DNA of 13,974 nucleotides, taken from NCBI GenBank assembly GCA_001783465.1, contig MFMI01000025.1, positions 15,680 through 29,653 of the forward strand, given 5' to 3'. A model generated the notes under the pieces. It was not told the DNA's origin. It worked only from the letters and a program-made list of their open reading frames with translations, and made no database searches. Both the position numbers and the translations under genes were made by a program. This document shows, piece by piece, positions 1 through 6,353 of the stretch (its first letter is position 1; every line of letters starts with the position of its first letter). The DNA is from Candidatus Kaiserbacteria bacterium RIFCSPLOWO2_02_FULL_54_13. Lineage in GTDB: Bacteria; Patescibacteriota; Minisyncoccia; Phycocordibacterales; Phycocordibacteraceae.

Positions 1-1
1 G

Positions 2-223
2 CTTGACGAGGCGCTCACTATCCTCGCTACTCCCAAAAAGCCGCCGAAGGGCGTGGAAATAGTAAAAGAAATCGGTAAGCACCCGCGCACCAGCAAACAG
101 CTCGTGCTCTATAAATCAAAGCAAGGGCTCTTCTTGAAAAAAGGCCTCCGCCGTATCTACCTCCCCGACACCATTTCTCCCGACTCCCTCACTCCCGCCG
201 ACGCCGCCGAATATCTAAAATAA
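2..223 (+). CDS. topA: DNA topoisomerase I, C-terminal fragment
   Basis: Only the last 73 codons are in the window; the gene enters from the left edge and ends at TAA 221-223. The visible tail contains the pattern of the small C-terminal repeats of bacterial TopA: an 'ALTILA' helix with a basic PKKPPK linker, then 'IGKHPRTSKQL', a glycine turn followed by 'LKKGLRRIYLPD', and a closing 'SLTPADAAEYL' helix. In the family these C-terminal units bind single-stranded DNA and help the type IA enzyme relax negative supercoils; the catalytic toprim domain and active-site tyrosine would lie outside the window. The rel gene follows on the same strand after 25 bp. Identification rests on the repeat signature only, because the catalytic part is not visible. 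Confidence 0.75.
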   Translation, partial: LDEALTILATPKKPPKGVEIVKEIGKHPRTSKQLVLYKSKQGLFLKKGLRRIYLPDTISPDSLTPADAAEYLK

Positions 224-234
224 AACGCTCGGTG

Positions 235-240
235 TATAGT
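235..240 (+). promoter_or_regulatory. -10 box (TATAGT) of the rel gene
   Basis: TATAGT lies 8 nt before the ATG at 249, in the 25-bp gap after topA. No Shine-Dalgarno sequence precedes the ATG, so a transcript starting about 7 nt after this box would be leaderless. No good -35 element is seen. Confidence 0.4.
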
Positions 241-248
241 AAGCACCT

Positions 249-1838
249 ATGACGACGCTAAAGGAGATTACGAGCGAGATGGCGGATGCGACACCCGAGG
301 ACATCGCCTTCGTAGAAAAGGCGTACGAGTGTTCTAAAAAGGCGCACGAAGGCAAGAAGCGTTACTCGGGCGAGCCGTATTTCATACATCCCGCGGCGAC
401 TGCGAAGGTTCTCGCCGAGTACGGCATGGACGCGACGACTATCGCCGCAGGGCTCCTCCACGACGCGGTTGAAGATGGCTGTATCTCGCGCGAGGAAGTA
501 GAAAAAGAATTCGGGAAGGAACTGCTCTTCATCGTTGACGGCGTGACAAAGCTCGGCACACACAAGTATCACGGCGCCGAGCGCCACGCAGAGTCGCTCC
601 GCCGGCTCCTCGTGGCGACCGCGAGCGACATCCGCGTGCTTATCGTGAAGCTCGCCGACCGCAAACATAATATGCAGACCTTGGGGCATGTGCCCGAGCA
701 TAAGCGCCGGCGCATCGCGCTTGAGACGCTTGAAATCTACGCCCCCATCGCCGACCGCCTCGGCATGGGGAAGATGAAGAGCATGCTTGAGGACCTCGCG
801 TTCCCCTTCGTTGACCCCGATGCCGCGGCACATGCCGCCGAAGTGCGCAAACTGAAAAAGCGGGAGACCGAAAGCGGGCTCGCACAGGTGCAGAAGGAGC
901 TCCTCGCCGAATTGAAGAAAAAAGAATTCGCGATACTTCGGAGCGACATTCGGATGAAAGGGCTCTGGAGCCTGCACCAAAAGTTGAGGAGAAAAGACGA
1001 CGACATCAATCTTATCCACGATATCGCCGCTCTGCGATTTGTCGTGCCCACGATTGAGGATTGTTACACGACGCTCGGCACCATACACGCGATTTATAAA
1101 CCCTTGCCCGGCGAGTTTAAGGACTACATCGCCTTCCCGAAGCCCAACGGGTACCAAAGTCTCCACACGACCGTCGTGACGCCTGAGGCGGGCATCGTGG
1201 AGATACAGATACGCACCGAAGAGATGCACCGGCGCGCGATGTTTGGCATCGCGTCGCACATGTCCTATAAGCAGTTGGGGAAAGGGGTGGAGAAACTGAG
1301 AAAAGGCATCCAAAAAAGCAGATTCTCAACGCTCTCCTTCTCATGGGTTCGTTCCCTCATCCCGTCGCTCATGAAGATTTCAAAGAAAGAGGGCGCGGCG
1401 CGGGGCGTGACCAAGGCCCCGCCATGGCTCGCCGAGCTCGCCGATGCTCACACGGATATCGCCGGTTCTGAAGAATTCGTTGAAGGGCTGAAGGAGGACT
1501 TTTTCTCGCACCGCGTGTTCGTCTTCACTCCCAAGGGCGACGTCATAGACCTGCCCGCGGCTTCTACGCCGGTTGATTTCGCTTACGCGATACACAGCGA
1601 CCTCGGCGACCATATCCAAGGCGCGAAAGTAAACGGGAAGCTCGTATCCTTTGATACCGAGCTCGGCAATGGCGAAGTCGTTGAAATCATCAGGCGCGAC
1701 TCCGCGCACCCATCGCCAAAATGGCTTGATATCGCGAAGACCTCGCTCGCGCGACGGCATATCCGCGTGGCGCTCGGTATGACAGAGCCGGACAAGCCGT
1801 CTCGGCGGCACAAGAGAACGTGGTTTAAGAAGAAATAG
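249..1838 (+). CDS. rel: RelA/SpoT-family bifunctional (p)ppGpp synthetase/hydrolase, C-terminally shortened
   Basis: This enzyme would make and degrade the alarmone (p)ppGpp. Residues 25-175 form the HD hydrolase domain with the metal and catalytic residues in place: His47, His71-Asp72, Glu75-Asp76 and Asp137 in 'KLADRKHNM'. Residues 225-345 form the synthetase domain: 'RMKGLWSLHQK' (Arg235, Lys237, Ser241, Lys245), Asp258 in 'IHDIAALRF', 'KPNGYQSLHT' at 298-307, and Glu318 in 'VEIQIRT'. A TGS domain covers about 421-482 ('HRVFVFTPKGDVIDLP'). Long Rel proteins run about 700-740 residues. This one stops soon after TGS, at 529, and lacks the helical, zinc-finger and ACT/RRM regions used for ribosome sensing. 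Both activities look intact, so it is probably bifunctional but regulated differently. ATG 249 is chosen because a -10 box sits just upstream. Confidence 0.93.
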   Translation: MTTLKEITSEMADATPEDIAFVEKAYECSKKAHEGKKRYSGEPYFIHPAATAKVLAEYGMDATTIAAGLLHDAVEDGCISREEVEKEFGKELLFIVDGVTKLGTHKYHGAERHAESLRRLLVATASDIRVLIVKLADRKHNMQTLGHVPEHKRRRIALETLEIYAPIADRLGMGKMKSMLEDLAFPFVDPDAAAHAAEVRKLKKRETESGLAQVQKELLAELKKKEFAILRSDIRMKGLWSLHQKLRRKDDDINLIHDIAALRFVVPTIEDCYTTLGTIHAIYKPLPGEFKDYIAFPKPNGYQSLHTTVVTPEAGIVEIQIRTEEMHRRAMFGIASHMSYKQLGKGVEKLRKGIQKSRFSTLSFSWVRSLIPSLMKISKKEGAARGVTKAPPWLAELADAHTDIAGSEEFVEGLKEDFFSHRVFVFTPKGDVIDLPAASTPVDFAYAIHSDLGDHIQGAKVNGKLVSFDTELGNGEVVEIIRRDSAHPSPKWLDIAKTSLARRHIRVALGMTEPDKPSRRHKRTWFKKK

Positions 1839-1840
1839 AA

Positions 1841-2815
1841 CTAGACGGTGAAGTTAGACACCGAGTAGAGCCCGTCGTCTTCCTTTTCTTCTGGAGCGGC
1901 TGGTGGGACGGGGTCACTTATGAGCTGTGTGGTGTTGGGGAAAATCTGCGGCGAGTGTACTGCGGTCACCATTGCCTCTCGCTCCACCGCGAGCACGCTC
2001 ACCAGCTGTTGCAGGTCGTCGGGGGAGAAAAAGTCTATGCGCAGACAGCCGCCCTCGGCATTCGTTTCAATAATAACGCGCGTGCCCAATGTCTCGGTGA
2101 GTGACTTTTCAAGTTTTACCATCTCGGGCGACTTGCGGTGGTGCTTGTGCACGCGCTCCTGGGCGATGGAGCGCGCTATGCGCTCGGCGGCGCGGACCGG
2201 GAGTTTTTTTAGAATAATTTCTTTGAAAAGCGTCTCGCGTTCTAGGGGGCGGTCGTTGAGCGTCATAAGGGGCCGCGCGTGGCCCTCGTTTATCTCTCTC
2301 CCGACAATCGCGGCCTGCATGTGCTCGGGGAGAGAGAGGAGACGAAGCGAATTAGAAACCCACTCGCGGCTCTTGCCGACCTTCGCGGCGGTCTCGGCAT
2401 GCGAGATGCCGAACTCCTCAATAAGCTTCTGGAGCGCCTTCGCGCGGTCAATCGCGTTGAGGTCTTCTCTCTGGAGATTCTCTATGATGGCGAGCTCCAG
2501 CTTGGTGAGGTTATTCTCCCCGTGGCGTATCACCACCGGTATCTGCGAGAGGCCCGCGAGCCTGCTCGCGCGCAGGCGCCGCTCGCCGGCGATGAGCTCA
2601 TACACGCTCTCCAAGCCATCGGGTTTTTCTACTTCGCTCCTGCTCACCACCAACGGCTGGAGCACGCCGTACTGACGGATGCTCTCGGCGAGCGAAGAGA
2701 GACCTGCTTCGTTGAACTCCTTGCGCGGTTGGCAGGGGTTCGGCATAATCCGATCCACATCAATCCAGAAGACCGAGTCGTACTTTGTCGGGATATACGC
2801 CGCATCATCTTTCAT
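1841..2815 (-). CDS. parB: ParB/Spo0J-family chromosome partitioning protein
   Basis: ParB proteins are CTP-dependent DNA clamps that load at parS sites and work with ParA in chromosome segregation. With the start at 2815 (324 aa), residues 15-115 are the N-terminal ParB/CTPase domain: 'IMPNPCQPRKEF', 'YGVLQPLVVS', 'YELIAGERRLRA' with the GERR motif at 77-80, and 'ENLQREDLN' at 112-120. A helix-turn-helix follows at about 137-160 ('SHAETAAKVGKSREWVSNSL'). The C-terminal part is less conserved and would hold the dimerisation region. ATG 2815 is preferred over ATG 2821 because a TAAAAT box then lies exactly 6 nt upstream, as for other genes here. The gene converges on rel with a 2-bp gap. No parA or parS-like 16-mer is seen in the window, so a nucleoid-occlusion or other ParB-like role is also possible. 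Confidence 0.92.
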   Translation of the reverse strand: MKDDAAYIPTKYDSVFWIDVDRIMPNPCQPRKEFNEAGLSSLAESIRQYGVLQPLVVSRSEVEKPDGLESVYELIAGERRLRASRLAGLSQIPVVIRHGENNLTKLELAIIENLQREDLNAIDRAKALQKLIEEFGISHAETAAKVGKSREWVSNSLRLLSLPEHMQAAIVGREINEGHARPLMTLNDRPLERETLFKEIILKKLPVRAAERIARSIAQERVHKHHRKSPEMVKLEKSLTETLGTRVIIETNAEGGCLRIDFFSPDDLQQLVSVLAVEREAMVTAVHSPQIFPNTTQLISDPVPPAAPEEKEDDGLYSVSNFTV

Positions 2816-2821
2816 ACGCAT

Positions 2822-2827
2822 ATTTTA
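2822..2827 (-). promoter_or_regulatory. -10 box (TAAAAT) of parB
   Basis: Read on the minus strand, TAAAAT is followed by ATGCGT and then the ATG at 2815, giving the 6-nt box-to-start spacing repeated elsewhere in the window. No Shine-Dalgarno sequence is visible. Confidence 0.4.
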
Positions 2828-2843
2828 TCACATCAATCATGTG

Positions 2844-2925
2844 TGCCGGGAGAGAGAATCGAACTCTCATGTCTTTCGACAACGGGTCTTGAATCCGTCG
2901 CGTCTGCCAATTCCGCCACCCCGGC
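2844..2925 (-). tRNA. tRNA-Leu (anticodon CAA)
   Basis: Minus-strand cloverleaf. The acceptor stem GCCGGGG pairs with TCCCGGC (one G-T pair), and the discriminator base is A. The D arm has the class II pattern 'GGCGGAATTGGCAGACGC'. The anticodon loop is TTCAAGA with CAA at 2889-2891; the loop-closing pair is an A-C mismatch. A long variable arm (TGTC-GAAA-GACA) and a T arm (GAGAG-TTCGATT-CTCTC) complete it. The type II variable arm and A73 fit leucine. CCA is not encoded. Confidence 0.93.
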
Positions 2926-2956
2926 GATGAATTGCAGATTAGCACATATTTTATGT

Positions 2957-3616
2957 TTACAACTTCCCTACCAGGTTGAGGCCTGGTTCCAGCGTGTCGT
3001 CGCCTGGTTCCCACGAGGCAGGACAGACCTTCCCTTTGTGCGTCTCTACATATTGCGCCGCATGGAGCTTACGCAGTGTCTCGGCGCCTTTGCGCCCGAT
3101 GGAGTTGTCGCTTACCTCCATTGAGCGCAGGATGCCGGCGGGGTCAATGATGAATGAGCCGCGGAGCGCGAGCCCCTCGTCGGGCGTAAGTGCGGCCTCG
3201 CCGCCTTCAATGAGCACGCCGAAGGCGAGGGCGAGTTTGCCCGAGGGGTCGGCCGCCATCGGGTATTTGATTTCTCTGATGCCTGGGGAGACATCATGCC
3301 ACGCCTTGTGCGTGTGTACAGTGTCGGTAGAAACCGAAATGACCTCGGCGTTCGCCGCCTGGAACTTCGGGTACAGCTTCGCGAGCTCTTCAAGCTCGGT
3401 CGGGCACACGAAGGTGAAGTCCGCGGGATAGAACACGATAACCGCCCACTTCCCGCGCAGTTGTGACAGGCTCATCTCGGTGATAACTCCCTTGTGGTAC
3501 GCTTCAAACGCGAAGTCCGGTACCGGCTCGCCGACCTTCACGAGCGAGGCATGGTCGCGAACCGGGTCGTGGAACTCGCCGCAATGCTCGCAATAGTTGC
3601 TCTTGGTTTCTTTCAT
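2957..3616 (-). CDS. 2-Cys peroxiredoxin (AhpC/Prx1 class) with N-terminal CxxC segment
   Basis: Thiol peroxidase that reduces hydrogen peroxide and organic hydroperoxides in the cytosol. The peroxidatic cysteine is Cys71 in 'FYPADFTFVCPTE' and the resolving cysteine is Cys198 in 'KVCPASW'. Arg152 in 'LRGSFIID' matches the conserved active-site arginine. The C-terminal tail 'PASWEPGDDTLEPGLNLVGKL' is typical of the Prx1/AhpC group. Total length is 219 aa, against about 190-200 for most AhpC, because of an N-terminal extension of about 25 residues containing 'YCEHCGEFHD' (Cys9, Cys12, His16). That could bind a metal or act as a built-in thiol donor; this is inference. No AhpF or thioredoxin partner is visible. 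The gene is divergent from miaA, with their starts only 42 bp apart. Confidence 0.93.
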   Translation of the reverse strand: MKETKSNYCEHCGEFHDPVRDHASLVKVGEPVPDFAFEAYHKGVITEMSLSQLRGKWAVIVFYPADFTFVCPTELEELAKLYPKFQAANAEVISVSTDTVHTHKAWHDVSPGIREIKYPMAADPSGKLALAFGVLIEGGEAALTPDEGLALRGSFIIDPAGILRSMEVSDNSIGRKGAETLRKLHAAQYVETHKGKVCPASWEPGDDTLEPGLNLVGKL

Positions 3617-3658
3617 AGGCGTATTGGTTAGGTTGTGCCTATGATACCATCGCGGCTA

Positions 3659-4576
3659 ATGACAGCACAAACGCAGCGAAGCGGAGTCCGTCACCTGTCT
3701 GCTGGTGTGCGGATTCTCTGCATTGCGGGACCGACTGCCTCGGGCAAGTCCTCTCGCGCTATTGAAGAAGCGCTTAAGCGCGATGGCGAGATTATCTCCG
3801 TCGATTCACGGCAGGTGTACCACGGGCTGGATATCGGTACCGAGAAAATAACAAAAGAGGAGATGCGCGGAATCCCCCATCATCTCATTGATATCCGCGA
3901 CCCCAAAGAGAGTTATTCTGCCGGAGACTTTGTCGCTGATGCGACGCGGCTGATTACAGAAATCTCGGGGCGCGGGAAGCTCCCTATCCTCGTCGGCGGA
4001 ACGCACTTCTACTTTGACGCCCTCCTCTCCGGCCTCCCGACCGGGGTTGATGCGAATCCTGTGCTTCGTGAAGAACTTGAGAAGCTCCCGACTGAAGAAC
4101 TATTCGCGCGAATTAGACAACGGGACCCGCGCCGCGCCGCCGAACTTGACCCACAGAATCGCCGCCGACTCATCCGCGCGCTGGAGATTATAGATTCTCT
4201 CGGTACTGTCCCTCCGCGCGGCTCAACTACGCCACCGTTTAGAACAAGGTTGAACCTTGTAAAATATGAGGTTGAATGGCTCATTATTGACCCGCCGCGC
4301 AAAGAATTGCGCGCGAGAATTGATGCACGGTTGAGAAGCGCGCTGGAACGCGGTCTCGTAGACGAAGTGCGCCGCGTACGCGAGCGAGTGGGCGATGCGC
4401 GTCTCAACGAGCTGGGGCTGGAATATAAAATCGTGGGCGAATTTCTGTGCGGAGAGCGCACTGAAGAGTCTCTCCTCCCCACCCTCTCGGCCAGCGTCTC
4501 CCAGTATGCCCGCCGCCAAAAAGCGTGGCTCCGCAAATTAATTACTTACCGTAGAAAACAGGCCGATTTCACATAG
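3659..4576 (+). CDS. miaA: tRNA dimethylallyltransferase (MiaA)
   Basis: MiaA transfers a dimethylallyl group to N6 of A37 in tRNAs reading codons that start with U; the Leu(CAA), Leu(UAA), Trp and Cys tRNAs of this window are potential substrates. From ATG 3659 (305 aa) the signatures are the P-loop GPTASGKS at 24-31, 'DSRQVYHGLDIGT' at 49-61, 'GIPHHLIDIRDP' at 71-82, 'LVGGTHFYFDALLSGL' at 111-126, 'DPQNRRRLIRALEI' at 164-177, 'LGLEYK' at 252-257 and 'QYARRQKAWLRK' at 282-293. The start is uncertain: GTG 3635, ATG 3641 and ATG 3659 all extend the protein beyond the usual MiaA N-terminus, while GTG 3707 would put the P-loop at residue 8 as in most MiaA. The extension contains a possible decayed palindromic repeat. 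The 3' end overlaps the convergent membrane-protein gene by 31 bp. Confidence 0.93.
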   Translation: MTAQTQRSGVRHLSAGVRILCIAGPTASGKSSRAIEEALKRDGEIISVDSRQVYHGLDIGTEKITKEEMRGIPHHLIDIRDPKESYSAGDFVADATRLITEISGRGKLPILVGGTHFYFDALLSGLPTGVDANPVLREELEKLPTEELFARIRQRDPRRAAELDPQNRRRLIRALEIIDSLGTVPPRGSTTPPFRTRLNLVKYEVEWLIIDPPRKELRARIDARLRSALERGLVDEVRRVRERVGDARLNELGLEYKIVGEFLCGERTEESLLPTLSASVSQYARRQKAWLRKLITYRRKQADFT

Positions 4577-5508
4577 ATGTCCGTGTGGTTTGGATTCGTT
4601 TCCCACGTGTAGATATTTCCGCAACTGTCCTTTGCTTGTTTAGAGCCGAACGAAGGTGTCTTGACTTCTGAACTGCCGGTCGTGTTCAAAATGCACTGGA
4701 TAATATCTTGACTGATATCCACCTTAGAACCACCGCTGTGTGATCTTACGTTCTCTTCGCCCGAATGACCAACTTCTGTACCACCAGTGACAGTAATCGC
4801 ACCGCACCTATCTTTTACATTTATGATTTGCGAGAGAGTCGCACCAGACATACCGGTAAGAGAAGTACATGTACTGTTATTTCGGTCGCAACAATTACCG
4901 CTTGAGGACACGCTAATGCCCGGCAAGTTACTCGTATACGAAGCCGCGCAGTCTGCCGTCGGAGGAACTACGGCGACGCCGGGCGGCGCTATAGCCGGAA
5001 CGGCGGTTGGCTCTGTGCCCTTTTGAGGGAGGCACAACAGCTCGTCGTTTGAAGTGATGATGTCTGACCACTTGCCGAGCGTGCCTCCATTATAGGCGGC
5101 GCCGGGATTGTAGAGAAACGCCATAATCATGTCCACAATCATCCAGCCGGCAAGCGCAATGACGATACCGACGACGGTATTCCGCAATATTTTTTTTGCC
5201 TGCTCCTTCGCACTCGCATTCACGGGATTCACCACGAAGAGGAAGCCGGAGTAGGCTATCATCAGCGGCGCGACGAAGACGATGGCGAGCGTGAGGAGGA
5301 GCAGGATAATGTTGTTGATAACGATAATGAGCATCCCCCACCCGGCCGCACACACATTCTGATTGCTAGCTACGTCGTTCACTTGGATTTGAGCGTCCGG
5401 AATGATAGGACCGAAAAACGGTATCGTGTTGGCCGCATACACGGCAACCGGTATTGCGATAAGGCTTATGACGAACAGTAGTATCAATATGCTGGAGCGG
5501 GAGCGCAT
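4546..5508 (-). CDS. Pilin-like two-TM membrane protein with possible M15-peptidase-like C-terminal domain
   Basis: From ATG 5508 the protein has 320 residues. Residues 1-25 are a signal peptide (basic 'MRSRSS', hydrophobic core, cut near 'VYA-AN'). Two further hydrophobic segments at about 57-93 and 112-134 flank a short positive loop ('NASAKEQAKKILRN'), the layout of the pilin-like VirB2/TrbC-type proteins common in CPR genomes. A proline-rich linker (166-184) leads to a cysteine-rich, probably extracytoplasmic part. Near its end, 'RSHSGGSKVDI' gives His257-x6-Asp264 and 'NPNHTDIYV' gives His308, resembling the SxHxxGxAxD...H zinc ligands of M15 D,D-carboxypeptidases. Fold and activity there are inferred; it may be a degenerate copy. 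An upstream in-frame ATG at 5562 exists, but ATG 5508 has TATGAT 6 nt upstream and starts directly at the signal peptide. Confidence 0.72.
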   Translation of the reverse strand: MRSRSSILILLFVISLIAIPVAVYAANTIPFFGPIIPDAQIQVNDVASNQNVCAAGWGMLIIVINNIILLLLTLAIVFVAPLMIAYSGFLFVVNPVNASAKEQAKKILRNTVVGIVIALAGWMIVDMIMAFLYNPGAAYNGGTLGKWSDIITSNDELLCLPQKGTEPTAVPAIAPPGVAVVPPTADCAASYTSNLPGISVSSSGNCCDRNNSTCTSLTGMSGATLSQIINVKDRCGAITVTGGTEVGHSGEENVRSHSGGSKVDISQDIIQCILNTTGSSEVKTPSFGSKQAKDSCGNIYTWETNPNHTDIYVKSACFLR

Positions 5509-5514
5509 ACTTCT

Positions 5515-5520
5515 ATCATA
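5515..5520 (-). promoter_or_regulatory. -10 box (TATGAT) of the pilin-like gene
   Basis: On the minus strand TATGAT is followed by AGAAGT and the ATG at 5508 (6-nt gap), with no Shine-Dalgarno sequence. This supports starting the protein at the signal peptide rather than at the upstream ATG 5562. Confidence 0.42.
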
Positions 5521-5599
5521 CCGCCCTTCACAACGTTCAGGACGGCTTTCCCCACTACGCAATTAACTAAACAAAGCTCTATGGTACTGTGACTAGTAT

Positions 5600-5656
5600 A
5601 TGAAGGCAAAGATGCAAGAACGTCAGCGGGTAATCGAACTTCGAAAAAAAGGCGAG
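5600..5656 (+). other. Out-of-frame N-terminal segment with A7 slip site
   Basis: ATG 5600 opens a frame reading 'MKAKMQERQRVIELRKKG', a basic helix like the beginning of small HTH-containing CPR proteins. It runs to a TAA overlapping the next start codon. At 5644-5650 there is a run of seven A followed by GG. Reading one base back at this run (or with one more A) joins this segment to the frame of 5695-6057 with no stop, giving 'ELRKKRRDDDSETALVLCS' directly before the conserved 'LMYWCEGTK'. It is therefore probably the true 5' part of the next gene, split by a one-base homopolymer deletion, a sequencing error or a programmed frameshift. Confidence 0.5.
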
Positions 5657-5694
5657 ACGATGATTCAGAGACTGCTCTTGTCCTCTGCTCTTTA

Positions 5695-6057
5695 ATGTAC
5701 TGGTGCGAAGGCACTAAATCAAAAAACGATAGCGAATTCACATTCACGAACGCAGAGCCTCTTACGATACGCGGGTTTCTTGCTCTTCTTCGCAAAGCGT
5801 TGCCCCTGGAAGAGAGTCGTTTTCGAATAAAAATGCACCTCCATGATTACCACGACGAGCGCGAGCGACGCAGATTCTGGTCAGAGTTAACCGGAATACC
5901 CGAAACACAATTTCAGAATACTTTCTGGAAGCCGCATACGGGCAAGAACATTAAACATGACTATCCTGGCTGTATACATCTCCGCTATCACGATGTGATT
6001 ATCTCACGGAAAATATGCGCCACCGCCCGCGCTTTTCTCGGAGATGTGATAAATTAG
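5695..6057 (+). CDS. Hypothetical protein of a CPR-type small family, probably lacking its N-terminus
   Basis: The 120 visible residues carry a pattern I recall from small HTH-associated proteins of Parcubacteria and relatives: 'YWCEGTKS', 'FTNAEP', 'LALLRKALPLEESRFRIKMHLH-DYHD', 'FWSELTGIPETQFQNTFWKP' and 'GCIHLRYHDV'. Their function is not known to me. The conserved block starts before the ATG: the in-frame upstream codons read 'DSETALVLCSL', but no start codon exists between the TGA at 5590 and ATG 5695. Relatives usually begin with a helix-turn-helix; here the likely remnant lies in another frame at 5600-5656. The piece is richer in A+T than its neighbours. It ends 7 bp before tRNA-Trp, a usual place for integrated or decaying genes. 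It may be a pseudogene. Confidence 0.55.
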   Translation: MYWCEGTKSKNDSEFTFTNAEPLTIRGFLALLRKALPLEESRFRIKMHLHDYHDERERRRFWSELTGIPETQFQNTFWKPHTGKNIKHDYPGCIHLRYHDVIISRKICATARAFLGDVIN

Positions 6058-6064
6058 TCTTACC

Positions 6065-6136
6065 GGGTCCATAGGCTCAATGGTAAACCGCGGGACTCCA
6101 AATCCCGTTTTGCTGGTTCGAATCCAGCTGGGCCCG
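6065..6136 (+). tRNA. tRNA-Trp (anticodon CCA)
   Basis: The acceptor stem GGGTCCA pairs with TGGGCCC (one T-G pair), with discriminator G as expected for tryptophan. The anticodon stem-loop is CGGGA-CTCCAAA-TCCCG with CCA at 6098-6100, and the T arm is GCTGG-TTCGAAT-CCAGC. A37 makes it a potential MiaA substrate. CCA is not encoded. A hairpin terminator follows 7 nt later. Confidence 0.95.
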
Positions 6137-6143
6137 CAAAATC

Positions 6144-6170
6144 AAAAACCGCCTCTCGGCGGTTTTTGTT
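6144..6170 (+). terminator. Rho-independent terminator, possibly bidirectional
   Basis: AAAAACCGCC (6144-6153), a TCTC loop and GGCGGTTTTT (6158-6167), followed by GTTTT. It ends tRNA-Trp on the plus strand. The A-run before the stem provides a T-run on the minus strand, so it can also end the clpB-rpmG transcript coming from the right. Confidence 0.85.
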
Positions 6171-6326
6171 TTATTTCTTCGTTTCTTTGAAGAGGACGTT
6201 CTTGCGCAGGGTAGGGTCGAACTTCATAAGCTCAATTTTACGTTCGGTAGTTTTTCTATTCTTGCGAGTCCAGATAATATGCTTGGACTTCGTGGACTTG
6301 AGCCGGAGCAGGCGGTCTTGTGACAT
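6171..6326 (-). CDS. rpmG: 50S ribosomal protein L33, short cysteine-free form
   Basis: A 51-codon gene on the minus strand, beginning 'MSQDRLLRLKSTKSKHII' and ending 'KNVLFKETKK'. The central 'WTRKNRKTTERKIELMKFDP' matches the L33 core (aromatic residue, 'KN-R-T-ER-EL-KF-P', final 'KETK'). L33 sits near the E site of the large subunit. Many bacteria have a zinc-binding L33 with two CxxC pairs; here there is no cysteine at all, so this is the zinc-independent type. It starts 27 bp after the clpB stop codon and ends directly at the shared terminator, so it is probably the last gene of the clpB transcript. Confidence 0.9.
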   Translation of the reverse strand: MSQDRLLRLKSTKSKHIIWTRKNRKTTERKIELMKFDPTLRKNVLFKETKK

Positions 6327-6353
6327 ACGACTAACGTAGCAGAAACGCTTGAT

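Noticed and set aside
258..1313. Long minus-strand open frame of 351 codons opposite rel
   Set aside because: It lies fully inside the well-supported rel gene, its product shows no family motif, and long antisense frames are common in GC-rich genes.
2279..3124. Plus-strand frame of 281 codons crossing the end of parB, tRNA-Leu and the peroxiredoxin gene
   Set aside because: It runs antisense through two clear genes and a tRNA; the translation has no recognisable domain.
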